Shown: in pieces, positions 26,219 to 34,888 of the stretch
Layout of the letters: each line of letters begins with the position of its first letter
How positions within the stretch are numbered: position 1 is the stretch's first letter
Source: Gemmatimonadaceae bacterium
Lineage (GTDB): Bacteria > Gemmatimonadota > Gemmatimonadetes > Gemmatimonadales > Gemmatimonadaceae
Direction: 5' to 3'
Length of the DNA stretch: 64,000 nucleotides
Assembly (NCBI GenBank): GCA_036273715.1
Contig: DASUHB010000074.1
Coordinates: 62,001-126,000, forward strand
The notes under the pieces: generated by a model
Seen by the model: only the letters and a program-made list of their open reading frames with translations
What the model was told of the DNA's origin: nothing
The model's database searches: none
Translations under genes and position numbers: made by a program

Positions 26219-27433
26219 ATGAAGCGGGTTCTGCAAATCGCGCTCGGCATCGTGACCAGCGTCGGCGGGTTCCTCGAGATCGGATCGATTGCGACCGCCG
26301 CGCAGGCCGGCGCCGCATTCGGCTACCGCCTCGCCTGGTCGATCGTGGCCGGTACGGTGTGCATCGCGTTTCTGCTGGAAATGTCGGGCCGGTTCGCCGC
26401 ATGCAGCGGGCGGACGATCCCCGATGCATTGCGCGAGCGTTTCGGCGGCCCCGTCTACCTCACGATCGTCGCCGTGATGTGCTGCGTGTCGATCCTTGTG
26501 TTAGGCGCAGAAATCGGCGGCACGGCGGTCGCGTTGCAGTTGGGCACCGGCATCGCCCTGCGCTGGTGGGTGGCGCCGATGGCCGTTCTGGCCTGGTTCA
26601 TTGTCTGGCGCGGCACCTTCGGCTTCATCGAAAACGGGGTGTCGCTGCTCGGCCTCGTCACCATCGTGTTCGTCGTGGCCGCGGTGTCCGGAGGTCCCGA
26701 CTACGGCGCCCTGGCCCGCGGCCTCGTGCCTCGACTGCCCGACCATCGGCCTGTTCACTATTGGTACGTCGCCGTGAGCGTACTGGGCGCGTCCATTTCT
26801 CCGTACCTCTACTATTTCTATTCGTCCGGCGCGATCGAAGACAAATGGAATGTGGGGTACCTCGGCATCAATCGCTGGGTCGCAGGTATCGGCATGGGGT
26901 TCGGCGGGTTTCTGTCCGTCGCCGTAATGGTGCTGGCCGCGATCGTGCTCGCGCCGGCGGGACGCGAGGTCCAACACTATCGTGATCTCTCGGATCTGAC
27001 GACCACCGTCCTCGGCACACCGGGCTTCTGGCTGTTCGTCGCTGCGTTAGGCATTGCGTGCCTCGGCGCAACCCTCGAGATCGCGCTGTCCCTGGCCTAC
27101 CTCCTCGCTCAAGGCCTTGGATGGGAGTGGGGAGAGGACATGGATCCGCGCAGGAGCGCCCGCTTCAGCCTCACCTACACGGTCATTATCGCCGTCGCCG
27201 CCGTGATCGTTCTTGCCGGCGCGGATCCGCTCGAACTCACGAACATCTCGATGGCCCTCACGGCGGCATCACTGCCGGTCGGCGTTCTGCCGTTTCTCGT
27301 TCTGATGAACGACAGCGACTACCTGGGCGACCACACGAACGGACCGTTGGGCAATGCCGTCGTGCTCGTCATCAGCGTGCTGACCATGGTGCTCGGCGTC
27401 ATTTCCATCCCGTTGCAGTTGGCGGGCTCGTGA
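26219..27433 (+). CDS. Nramp-like divalent metal transporter, altered metal motif
   Basis: 404 residues, about 11 membrane helices of the Nramp/NRMT fold. Helix 1 aligns with the family (GIVTSVGGFLEIGSIATAAQAG), but the metal-binding DPGN or DPSG is replaced by EIGS. Helix 6 reads SVLGASISPYLYYFYSSGA, without the canonical Met. Mg2+/Al3+-type relatives also deviate here, so the substrate cannot be called. The stop overlaps the following PRC-barrel start (GTGA), suggesting one transcript. Confidence 0.8.
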   Translation: MKRVLQIALGIVTSVGGFLEIGSIATAAQAGAAFGYRLAWSIVAGTVCIAFLLEMSGRFAACSGRTIPDALRERFGGPVYLTIVAVMCCVSILVLGAEIGGTAVALQLGTGIALRWWVAPMAVLAWFIVWRGTFGFIENGVSLLGLVTIVFVVAAVSGGPDYGALARGLVPRLPDHRPVHYWYVAVSVLGASISPYLYYFYSSGAIEDKWNVGYLGINRWVAGIGMGFGGFLSVAVMVLAAIVLAPAGREVQHYRDLSDLTTTVLGTPGFWLFVAALGIACLGATLEIALSLAYLLAQGLGWEWGEDMDPRRSARFSLTYTVIIAVAAVIVLAGADPLELTNISMALTAASLPVGVLPFLVLMNDSDYLGDHTNGPLGNAVVLVISVLTMVLGVISIPLQLAGS

Positions 27434-27798
27434 TCGACCGCCCGATGCACCTCGCCGCCGACGTGCTCGATGAGCAGCTCGTCGACGTAAAGCACCAGAA
27501 GGCGGGCCGCATCGACGGCGTCATCGTCTCGACACGGCCCGGACAGCCGCCGCGCGTGATCGCCATCGAAGTGAGTCCGGTGACGCTCGTCGCCCGCGTG
27601 AATCGGCGACTCGCTCGATGGCTCGGCCGGCTCGACGCGCGGATCACCGGCCGCCGTGCTCCGTTTCGCATCGCGTGGGACGCATTGCGCTACCGCGATC
27701 GCTCGTTCCAATTCGACGGCGACGTCGACGCCACGCCGATCAACGCCGTCGAGCACTGGCTGCGCACGCATGTCACCGGCTGGCCCGCCAATGAATGA
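27430..27798 (+). CDS. PRC-barrel-like small protein
   Basis: 122 residues. The first half (LAADVLDEQLVDVKHQKAGRIDGVIVS) reads as a PRC-barrel strand set, as in proteins that bind RNA or photosynthetic or ribosomal partners. Start GTG overlaps the transporter stop. It overlaps the next PRC-barrel gene by 8 bp. The two are probably partners or tandem copies. Confidence 0.6.
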   Translation: MIDRPMHLAADVLDEQLVDVKHQKAGRIDGVIVSTRPGQPPRVIAIEVSPVTLVARVNRRLARWLGRLDARITGRRAPFRIAWDALRYRDRSFQFDGDVDATPINAVEHWLRTHVTGWPANE

Positions 27799-28078
27799 CG
27801 AACGGGAGATACACGTCGAACACCTGCTCGGCAGACGCGTGCGCGACGCGGATGGCCGCGTCGCGGGGCGCATCGAGGAGTTCAAGCTGGATGTGGTGAA
27901 GGGCGAGACCATCGTTGCCGAGTATCACTTGGGTCCCGATGCGCTCTGGGAGCGGTTAGGCGGCGCCGCCCTGCACCTGCCTTTCGTTCGCGCGCTCCCG
28001 TTTCGGCCGCGACGCATCAGGATTCCGTGGCAGCGGATGGACCTGAGCGATCCGTTGCGTCCGCGTCTCAGTCCCTGA
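27791..28078 (+). CDS. PRC-barrel domain protein
   Basis: 95 residues. IHVEHLLGRRVRDADGRVAGRIEEF is a clean PRC-barrel opening, followed by IVAEYHLGPDALWERLGG and a basic RPRRIRIPWQRMD end. The ATG at 27791 is inside the previous gene's end. With the transporter and the first PRC gene it makes a three-gene overlapping unit. PRC-barrel proteins of this size are often envelope or stress associated; no specific role is shown here. Confidence 0.7.
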   Translation: MNDEREIHVEHLLGRRVRDADGRVAGRIEEFKLDVVKGETIVAEYHLGPDALWERLGGAALHLPFVRALPFRPRRIRIPWQRMDLSDPLRPRLSP

Positions 28079-28105
28079 CAGGCGGACAAGGGGCGGACAC
28101 ACCGG

Positions 28106-28128
28106 AAAAAGCCGCGCACCGCTCGGCT
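28106..28128 (-). terminator. Intrinsic terminator of the glycoconjugate operon
   Basis: Read on the minus strand: AGCCG, a 9-nt loop, CGGCT, then TTTTT. It lies 85 bp after the radical SAM stop and ends the long minus-strand operon. Stem is short (5 bp), so confidence is moderate. Confidence 0.5.
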
Positions 28129-28212
28129 GTACTGACATAGCGCGGCGCGGGGGAGGCAAAGCGTCGCCTAACGTACGAGCAGCTAAGCGCTTTTCCACTC
28201 GGACGCGGTTCA

Positions 28213-29211
28213 TTAGAAGGTCCCGCGATACACGGAACAGCCGCGGCAGATCGCCGGTGGACCGTCCGACGCCAACGCCGCACGGAACGATTCGTATGCG
28301 GCGCCGCGCCAGATCTGGCTGATCGGCTGCTCTGCCACCGTGCCTAACGTGCCTCGATCGGGCGTCGAGATCATGCAGCACGGCATCGCATCGCCGCGAT
28401 ACGTGATGTACGGGCCATGCCACGGCCAATCGCAACGCTCGCGGCCGGGCGTGCCCGGCGCATGCTCGTGCACGTCCAGCCGCGGCAGCCGCAATTCGAT
28501 GCCTAACGACTCGGCCGTCTGCCGCGCCTCGGCGAACACGCCGCCCGTGAGCTCTTCGTCGCATCCGGTCAGGTTTTCGCCGTGCACGAACTCCCGCATC
28601 GGGGCATAGCGGGCCGGCAGCGTCGATTCCGTGAAGTCGTGACAGAGATGCTGGACAAAGACGGTGTCGATGTCGTGCTCGGCGGCCAGCCGCACCACCG
28701 CCGGCAACTCCCGGAGATTCCGCCGCATCAATACCATGACCAGTCGCACGCGCGGCTTCTCGCTCGACATCGCACGCTTCGTATCCCGCAGATGGCCGAG
28801 GTTGCGGCGGACGCGCGCGAACGACGCGCCGACGCGAATCCCTTCGTACGTCGCCTCCGTTGCCCCGTCCACCGACACGTGCAGCGTCGTCAGACCGCTG
28901 GTCACGCAACGGTCGGCACGACGGCGCGTGAGCAGCGTGACGTTCGAATTCGTCGACACCACGATGCCGCGCGCGGCGGCGTACGCAACCATGTCGAAGA
29001 AGCGAGGATGCATCATCGGCTCGCCTAACCCTTGCAGGTGCAGCTCCGTCAGCGTCGGGAGGTCGTCGAGGATCCGAACGAAGAGATCCCACGCCATGAA
29101 CGCCGGCGGCCCATGCGGTGTGCCGTCCGCCCGGAATTGGATCGCGCACATCTGACATTTCAGATTGCACTGCCCAACCGGCTCCAGCTGGATGTATGTC
29201 GGGAGGTCCAT
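28213..29211 (-). CDS. Radical SAM enzyme with SPASM-like C-terminal domain
   Basis: 332 residues. The 4Fe-4S motif is CNLKCQMC (Cys15, Cys19, Cys22; CX3CX2C). ELHLQGLGEPMMHPRFFDMV follows as the SAM-binding GGEP-like strand. The C-terminal Cys set (CDWPW, MPCCMIS, CRGCSVYRG) is of the SPASM/twitch type that holds extra clusters. Such enzymes in sugar operons dehydrogenate or epimerise glycan or peptide substrates. It is the last gene of the operon, 6 bp after the GT2 gene. Substrate unknown. Confidence 0.88.
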   Translation of the reverse strand: MDLPTYIQLEPVGQCNLKCQMCAIQFRADGTPHGPPAFMAWDLFVRILDDLPTLTELHLQGLGEPMMHPRFFDMVAYAAARGIVVSTNSNVTLLTRRRADRCVTSGLTTLHVSVDGATEATYEGIRVGASFARVRRNLGHLRDTKRAMSSEKPRVRLVMVLMRRNLRELPAVVRLAAEHDIDTVFVQHLCHDFTESTLPARYAPMREFVHGENLTGCDEELTGGVFAEARQTAESLGIELRLPRLDVHEHAPGTPGRERCDWPWHGPYITYRGDAMPCCMISTPDRGTLGTVAEQPISQIWRGAAYESFRAALASDGPPAICRGCSVYRGTF

Positions 29212-29217
29212 GGCGCC

Positions 29218-30189
29218 CTACCAGAAGAGGACACGGTATCGGATCGCCCCGCGTATGCCCCAGTAGAATGACGCGATGGGGAGTACGGCCGAGGTGACGA
29301 GCATTTCGGCAATGTGCGCCGGCGCACGCGAGGTGCCGCGCAGCCTGCGCCACGCAATGGAACCGGTGGCGAGACACCACGCCGCCAGTGACCACGCCGC
29401 GATGGTAGCGGTTCCGGCGGCCAGGGCGGCGAACGTGCCGGCCGCCGCCATCGCCGCAACGGAGTAATCGGCCGGCCGGCGGGGACGAATGAACCGGCGG
29501 TACAAACGTGGGTGCTTTCGATAGAGCAGTGCGTCGTACGCCGTCTTCCGCTCCTGCCTAACGCTAACGCCCCACCCGGCCGGACGCACCGGGTGCACCA
29601 CCACCGCGCGCGGCACCTCGATCACGCGTTGGCCGTCGGCGAGCAGCCGGAAATAGAGGTCGCTGTCCTCCCGCCACGCCTCGGCAAACGACGTATCGAA
29701 ACCGCCCAGCCGCCCCAGCACGTCGCGGCGCACGAAACAGTTAGCGGTGACGAAGCCGGCGGTCTCGAGTCCGGCCGCCGCTCGCTCGTAGTCGGTGGGC
29801 ACCTCGGGCAGCGGCACGACCACGGCGCCCCACCCGGCGGCGCAGGACCGCTCCGTTAGGCAGCGCATCGCCTCATCCAGCCACGTCGGCGACGGCACCG
29901 TGTCGTCGTCAGTGAACGCGATCCACTCGCCGGTCGCCCGGCGCCAGCCCGCGTTGCGCGCGGCCGCGGGCCCGTGCACGGCGCCGTTCACCGGCACATA
30001 GGCGATCGGGACGCCGTGCCGGCCATCCCACCGCCTGACCTGGTCCCGCGTTTCCTCGCTCGCTGCGTCATCGGCGACGATCACATCGTACGTCCAGTCG
30101 CCCCGCACCTGGCGCGCGAGGGCGCCCAGCGTCCGCTCGAGCAGCGCGGGCCGGCGATACGTCGGCACGACGACGCTGACGTGGGTCAT
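29218..30189 (-). CDS. Glycosyltransferase family 2
   Basis: 323 residues. GT-A fold: VSVVVPTYRRPALLERTL, then ADDA, the DxD-like AFTDDDT, and FVRRDVLGRLGGFDTSFAEAWREDSDLYFRL (quoted in parts: GGFDTSF, EDSDLYFRL). Two C-terminal membrane helices anchor it to the inner membrane. ATG at 30189 overlaps the carbamoyltransferase stop (ATGA). It would add a sugar to a lipid-linked intermediate. Confidence 0.9.
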   Translation of the reverse strand: MTHVSVVVPTYRRPALLERTLGALARQVRGDWTYDVIVADDAASEETRDQVRRWDGRHGVPIAYVPVNGAVHGPAAARNAGWRRATGEWIAFTDDDTVPSPTWLDEAMRCLTERSCAAGWGAVVVPLPEVPTDYERAAAGLETAGFVTANCFVRRDVLGRLGGFDTSFAEAWREDSDLYFRLLADGQRVIEVPRAVVVHPVRPAGWGVSVRQERKTAYDALLYRKHPRLYRRFIRPRRPADYSVAAMAAAGTFAALAAGTATIAAWSLAAWCLATGSIAWRRLRGTSRAPAHIAEMLVTSAVLPIASFYWGIRGAIRYRVLFW

Positions 30190-31925
30190 GGCGCGTGCAC
30201 GTCGACGTGATGCACCGGCTTCTCCAATACGAACGACCCGATGGCCAGCGCATCCAGTGGCGAGGTCCAGAAGCACTCGATCGCGTCGCGGGGCGTACAC
30301 ACGATGGGCTCACCGCGCGTGTTGAACGACGTGTTCACGAGCACCGGCACCCCGGTTCGCCGCTCGAACGCACGAATCAAATCGTAATATCGCGCGTTCT
30401 GATCGCGCCGGATGGTCTGCACGCGAGCCGTGCCATCCACATGCCTAATGGCAGGAATGCAGTCTGCCTTCTCGCTGCGCACCTCGAACGTGAACAGCAT
30501 GAACGGCGCGGCCGCCCCCGCACCGCAGAACCACGACGCCGCCTCTTCCTCGAGCACCACCGGCGCCACCGGCCGGAAGTCCTCGCGATCCTTGATTTCG
30601 TTGAGCCTCACCTGCATGGCCGCATCGATCGGGCTCGCTAGAATCGATCGAGCGCCGAGCGCGCGCGGACCGAACTCCATCGCGCCCTGAAACCAGCCGA
30701 TGACCTTGTTGCCCGCCAGCAGCGCCGCGGCGGCCTCGGCGATGTCCGGCACGCGCCGATACGGCACCTTCGACCATTGGAGAAATCGTTCGATCTCATC
30801 GTCCGCGAACGACGGCCCGAAATAGACGTGCTCCATTCGCGTATGCGAGGTTGCACCGCGTTCGCTCGCGTCCACCATCAGCCCGGCGCCGAGCGCCGTC
30901 CCTGCATCGCCGGCCGCCGGCTGCACCCAGACGTCATCGAACACGCCGCTGTCGCGCAGACGCGCGTTCATCACGCAGTTGAGCGCAACGCCGCCGGCCA
31001 TGCAGAGTCGCGGCGATCGCGTGCGCTCGCGCAGCCACGAGGCGAGACGGATGACCGTCTCTTCGAGCACGACTTGCAGCGAACGCGCGATGTCGTAATG
31101 GCGCTGTTCGATTTGCGCACCGCGCAGACGCCGCGCGCCGAATCGCCGCTCCAGCTCCAGGTCGTCGATGGAATAGCCGCCGTCGTCGCCGATCGCGATC
31201 ATGCTCCGAAATTCGTCGACGAACTCGGGGCGGCCAAACGACGCAAGCGCCATCACCTTGTACTCGTCGGATGACCGCAGGAACCCCAGGTACTGGGTGA
31301 CGTCCTCGTAGAGCAGCCCGAGCGAATGCGGCAGCCGTACCTCGCCTAACGGGTCGATGGCGGCGTCGTGTCCCTGCCAGTAGCTGGTGGTGGCGCGTTC
31401 GCCGCGTCCGTCCAGGCACATGACCGCCGCATCGCCGTACGGCGACGCGAGAAACGCGCTTGCCGCGTGCGCGGCGTGATGCCCAACGAAGTGCCACGAC
31501 AGATCGCCCCGCCGTGCGCCGCGCCACCGGCGTTCGAGGTGATGCGGCACGCCGTCGATGAGTTGACCGGGTGCGTTGACGATGTGCGAGAGAAAGAGCG
31601 GCTCCCACGCATCGGCGCCCTGATCGGCCGCTCGCGCTCCATCGAGCGGAATCGCAATCGTCCGGTCACGAGCCCGTTCGCCCAGCAGCAAACCAGGGTC
31701 GAACGAATACGCCACGTGATCGACGTCGCACAGCGCGACATCGGCCGCTGCCAGGCACGCGTCGATGGCGTGAAACGGCAGCTCCCACGTGGAAAACGGC
31801 ACCGGCCGCTTCCCGTGTTTAATTTTGGTGAACCGTTCTTCTTCCGCCGCAGCCACCACCTCGCCGTCGCGCACGAGACAGGCCGCTGGATCGTGGAACG
31901 CGGCGTTGATGCCTAACGTATACAT
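30186..31925 (-). CDS. Carbamoyltransferase (NodU/CmcH family)
   Basis: 579 residues. N-terminal Kae1-like ATPase domain (LGINAAFHDPAACLVRDGEV, HHAAHAASAFLASP with the metal His residues, and GGVALNCVMNARL) and a C-terminal carbamoyl-transfer domain (GPRALGARSILASP, NTSFNTRGEPIV). Uses carbamoyl phosphate and ATP to carbamoylate a hydroxyl, usually on a sugar. GGAGGG lies before the ATG at 31925. Its place among glycosyltransferases says the product is a carbamoylated glycan or glycolipid. Confidence 0.92.
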   Translation of the reverse strand: MYTLGINAAFHDPAACLVRDGEVVAAAEEERFTKIKHGKRPVPFSTWELPFHAIDACLAAADVALCDVDHVAYSFDPGLLLGERARDRTIAIPLDGARAADQGADAWEPLFLSHIVNAPGQLIDGVPHHLERRWRGARRGDLSWHFVGHHAAHAASAFLASPYGDAAVMCLDGRGERATTSYWQGHDAAIDPLGEVRLPHSLGLLYEDVTQYLGFLRSSDEYKVMALASFGRPEFVDEFRSMIAIGDDGGYSIDDLELERRFGARRLRGAQIEQRHYDIARSLQVVLEETVIRLASWLRERTRSPRLCMAGGVALNCVMNARLRDSGVFDDVWVQPAAGDAGTALGAGLMVDASERGATSHTRMEHVYFGPSFADDEIERFLQWSKVPYRRVPDIAEAAAALLAGNKVIGWFQGAMEFGPRALGARSILASPIDAAMQVRLNEIKDREDFRPVAPVVLEEEAASWFCGAGAAAPFMLFTFEVRSEKADCIPAIRHVDGTARVQTIRRDQNARYYDLIRAFERRTGVPVLVNTSFNTRGEPIVCTPRDAIECFWTSPLDALAIGSFVLEKPVHHVDVHAP

Positions 31926-31929
31926 CCCG

Positions 31930-33036
31930 TCATCCCTCCACACGCACGGGCGCGCCTCGCGCGGCGCCGCATCGTGATTGCAACAGGTCGAGCGCGGCGT
32001 CGGCCACCGCCGGCGGCGGCACCAATCGCAGGCAGTTGTGGTGCGTCTCGGGACACACGCTCTTGAAGCAGTACCGGCAGGGTACATCGTGCGACAGCAC
32101 CCGACACGGAACCTGCCACGGCGTGTGCTGCGGATTCGTCAATGCGTAGAGCACGACGACCGGCGTGCCCATCGCCGCCGCCACGTGCGCCGGCCCCGTG
32201 TTGTTCGTGATCACGAGCGGCGCGCGAGCCACCAGCGCCGCGAAGGAGCCGAGGTCGAGCTGTCCGCACAGATCGATCGCCGGCGCACCGATCTGCGCGC
32301 ACACGTCACGAACCAGCTCGTGCTCGTCCGCTCCACCGGTGACGACGATGCGCACGCCGCCGCGTGCGGCGAGCGATCGTCCGGCCGCGGCAAACGACGC
32401 CGCGGGATACCGGCGGGATGCCGCCGATGCGCCGGGATGCAGCACGACCCAAGCATCGTCGTTGATGCCTAACGAACAGAGCATGGACGCCGCCGCCTCG
32501 TCGTGGCGCGGCGATGGACACAACGTCAGCCGCGTATCGGCCGGCCTCCAGCCGACGGCTGCCACGAGGTCGAGTTGACGCTCCACCTCGTGGCGGATGC
32601 CGCCGGCCGGCTCCGGGTCGGCGACCCAGGTCGTGAGCAGCTGATACGGATTCTCACGCGCGTGCGCGAGCCGGCGCGGGATGTCGGCCAGATAACACAG
32701 CAGCGCCGCCGGCAGCGCGCTCTGGCTGAACACCGTGAACACCACCGCCGCATCGAATGCGTGCGTCCGAAGAATGTGCGCCATGGCGTGATCGGCGGCA
32801 CTCGTGGTCCGCGGCCGCGTCGCTTTGAGCCACGGCGCGTCGTAGACGATGACATCGTCGACGCTCGGCGCCAGCGCCGCGACAGCCGAGCCGGCCGGCG
32901 AGGTGAGCAGTGTGACGTGCCGCTCTCCGTCCGCCCCCTTCACCGCGCCTAACGCAGGCGTCGTCATCAACACGTCGCCCACGCCGTCCAGACGCACGCA
33001 GAGCACGCGGCGCACCCCCGACCAATCGCTCGTCAT
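31930..33036 (-). CDS. Glycosyltransferase family 9 (heptosyltransferase-like)
   Basis: 368 residues, GT-B fold. VLCVRLDGVGDVLMTTPAL is the typical GT9 N-terminus and VVLHPGASAASRRYPAASFA the nucleotide-sugar loop; VITNNTGPAHVAAAMGTPVV is the second domain motif. C-terminal Cys-rich piece (CRYCFKSVCPETHHNCL) resembles the CxxC tail seen in many GT9 proteins. ATGA overlaps on the upstream side (33036/33033). Together with the GmhB-like phosphatase it points to a heptose or related sugar. Confidence 0.9.
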   Translation of the reverse strand: MTSDWSGVRRVLCVRLDGVGDVLMTTPALGAVKGADGERHVTLLTSPAGSAVAALAPSVDDVIVYDAPWLKATRPRTTSAADHAMAHILRTHAFDAAVVFTVFSQSALPAALLCYLADIPRRLAHARENPYQLLTTWVADPEPAGGIRHEVERQLDLVAAVGWRPADTRLTLCPSPRHDEAAASMLCSLGINDDAWVVLHPGASAASRRYPAASFAAAGRSLAARGGVRIVVTGGADEHELVRDVCAQIGAPAIDLCGQLDLGSFAALVARAPLVITNNTGPAHVAAAMGTPVVVLYALTNPQHTPWQVPCRVLSHDVPCRYCFKSVCPETHHNCLRLVPPPAVADAALDLLQSRCGAARGAPVRVEG

Positions 33037-33611
33037 CGCCGCGCCCCCGCCAGCCGGTCGCCGAGGATGATGTCGGCCACTCCATGGAACGACGTCGTGA
33101 CGAAGTCGGGCGTCCGGAGCGGGGATCGCAACCAGTCGGTTTCGCCGCCCGTGTCGAACAGAATCGCGCGCGCGCCGGCGCGATGCGCCGCTTCGACATC
33201 ATCGAGAATGTCGCCCACCACCCAGGCGGATCGCGGATCGATGCCTAACTCGCGCGCCGCGCGATGTACCAGGCCGGGCGCCGGCTTGCGGCAGTCGCAC
33301 ACGCGGCGGTACGCCGCCACCACGCCATCGGGATGGTGCGGGCAGTAGCAGAATGCGTCCAGCGAGACGCCCGCCTCGGCCAGCATTTCGCGCAATCGCT
33401 CCGCCACGCCCGCCAGCGCCCGTTCGGGAAAACATCCGAGTGCGACACCACTTTGATTCGTCACGACGCCGAATCGAAACCCGTGGGCCGCCAGTCGCGC
33501 GAGCGCGTCGCCGGCGCCATCCATGAGGCGCATGCGCTGCGGATCCGCGCTCAGCGGGACGTTTTCGACGAGCACGCCGTCCTTGTCCAGCAGAACGACA
33601 CCGCTCATCAT
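33033..33611 (-). CDS. HAD-IIIA phosphatase, GmhB-like (heptose bisphosphatase type)
   Basis: 192 residues. HAD motif I LLDKDGVLVEN, motif II VVTNQSGV, zinc-loop CYCPHHPDG with CDCRKPAPG, and motif III/IV WVVGDILDDVEAA match D-glycero-D-manno-heptose-1,7-bisphosphate 7-phosphatase. It would supply heptose-1-phosphate for nucleotide activation. No isomerase or kinase/nucleotidyltransferase gene is in the window. ATGA overlaps on both sides. Confidence 0.85.
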   Translation of the reverse strand: MMSGVVLLDKDGVLVENVPLSADPQRMRLMDGAGDALARLAAHGFRFGVVTNQSGVALGCFPERALAGVAERLREMLAEAGVSLDAFCYCPHHPDGVVAAYRRVCDCRKPAPGLVHRAARELGIDPRSAWVVGDILDDVEAAHRAGARAILFDTGGETDWLRSPLRTPDFVTTSFHGVADIILGDRLAGARR

Positions 33612-34888
33612 CGCGCCGGCCCCACCGCCCGCGCGCGCCGCCGTACTTCGCGTCGCTCGGCAGCCAGCACGTCGTCGTACAGCGCATCCACCGCGCGGCC
33701 TACGTCACACCACTGGAACCACGTTCGCACACGCGCGATTGCATGCCGCGACATGCGCGCGCGCAGCATGCTGTCCTGCAGCAGGAGCGCCGCGCTCGCC
33801 GCGATGCCGTGCGGATCGTGAGGCGCCACCAGGAACCCGGTCTCTCCGTGCAACACGGTGTGCTTGATGCCGCCAACGGCCGTCCCGACCACCGGCGTCC
33901 CGCACGCCATGGCTTCCAACGGCGTGATGCCGAACGGTTCGTACCACGGCGTCGTCAGAAAAATGTCGGCCGCGCTATAGTAGTAGCGCAGCACCCCGGG
34001 ATCCCTCCGCCCGACGAACACCACACGGTCGGCAACGCGCTCGGCTTCGGCGATCTGGCGCAGCGTGCCGAGGTACGGCGTTGCACGCTCGTCGGGCGCT
34101 TCGGTGTCGCCGCCCACCACCAACAGCCGCGCGTCGATGCCGTGCGTGCGGCGCACGATGGCGAGCGCCCGGATCACATCGTCCACGCCTTTGCGGGGCA
34201 CCAGCCTGCCTAACTGGAGCATCAGCGGCCCCTCCAGCGGAAGGCCGAGCCGCGCCCGGGCGCGCGCTGGCGCAACCGGATGAAAGCGCCGAACGTCGAC
34301 GCCGCAGGGGATCTGGCGCAGCCGTGTCCGCGCGCCGTAGTGCGCGCGAAGATCCTCGGCGTCCTGCGGACACTCGGCGATCACGGCGCCGGCGGCGTCG
34401 ATGGCCTGCTCCTCGAGAGCGCCGCGCTCCTCGGGGAAGCCATCCGCCGCGCCCTGGTACATCCGCCGCACCCGGCCTAACGCGTGGAACGTGACGGCAA
34501 ACGGCAGCCCGATTTCGCGCTTGAGCTGCATCGCGACCACCGCCGATGTCCAGAAATTCGCGTGCGCGACGTCGTACGTCGCGCCGTCGCGATCCATGAA
34601 GTTCAACATCCAGTCGGCAAATGCCGCCATGTACGGAAGCAGCTGCTCCTTGGGCAGCTGCCGCGCCGGCCCCGCCTCGACGTGCACGATGCGGACGCCG
34701 GGCCGCCGCTCGAGCACCGTCGGGATCTCGGGCGACTCGCGCCGCGTGAACACGTCCACCTCGTGCCCGCGGCCGGCCAGCTCGCGCGCCAGATACGCCA
34801 CGTAGACGTTCTGCCCCCCGTTGTCGGTGCCGCCTAACGCCGCCACGGGCGAGGCGTGCTCGCTGATCATCGCGATGTGCTTCCTCAT
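33608..34888 (-). CDS. Glycosyltransferase family 4
   Basis: 426 residues, GT-B fold. ALGGTDNGGQNVYVAYLARELAGRGHEVDVFTR is the sucrose-phosphate-synthase-like N-terminus (parts: GGTDNGGQNVYV, LAGRGHEVDVFTR). LQLGRLVPRKGVDDVIRALA and EPFGITPLEAMACGTPVVGT are the donor-site motifs. GAGGTGGC precedes the ATG at 34888, which overlaps the upstream stop. Confidence 0.9.
   Translation of the reverse strand: MRKHIAMISEHASPVAALGGTDNGGQNVYVAYLARELAGRGHEVDVFTRRESPEIPTVLERRPGVRIVHVEAGPARQLPKEQLLPYMAAFADWMLNFMDRDGATYDVAHANFWTSAVVAMQLKREIGLPFAVTFHALGRVRRMYQGAADGFPEERGALEEQAIDAAGAVIAECPQDAEDLRAHYGARTRLRQIPCGVDVRRFHPVAPARARARLGLPLEGPLMLQLGRLVPRKGVDDVIRALAIVRRTHGIDARLLVVGGDTEAPDERATPYLGTLRQIAEAERVADRVVFVGRRDPGVLRYYYSAADIFLTTPWYEPFGITPLEAMACGTPVVGTAVGGIKHTVLHGETGFLVAPHDPHGIAASAALLLQDSMLRARMSRHAIARVRTWFQWCDVGRAVDALYDDVLAAERREVRRRARAVGPAR

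Noticed and set aside
28213-29211. Radical SAM/SPASM gene as a RiPP-maturing enzyme
   Set aside because: No precursor peptide or RRE gene is next to it; it is the last gene of a glycosyltransferase operon, and the lasso genes are 15 kb away.
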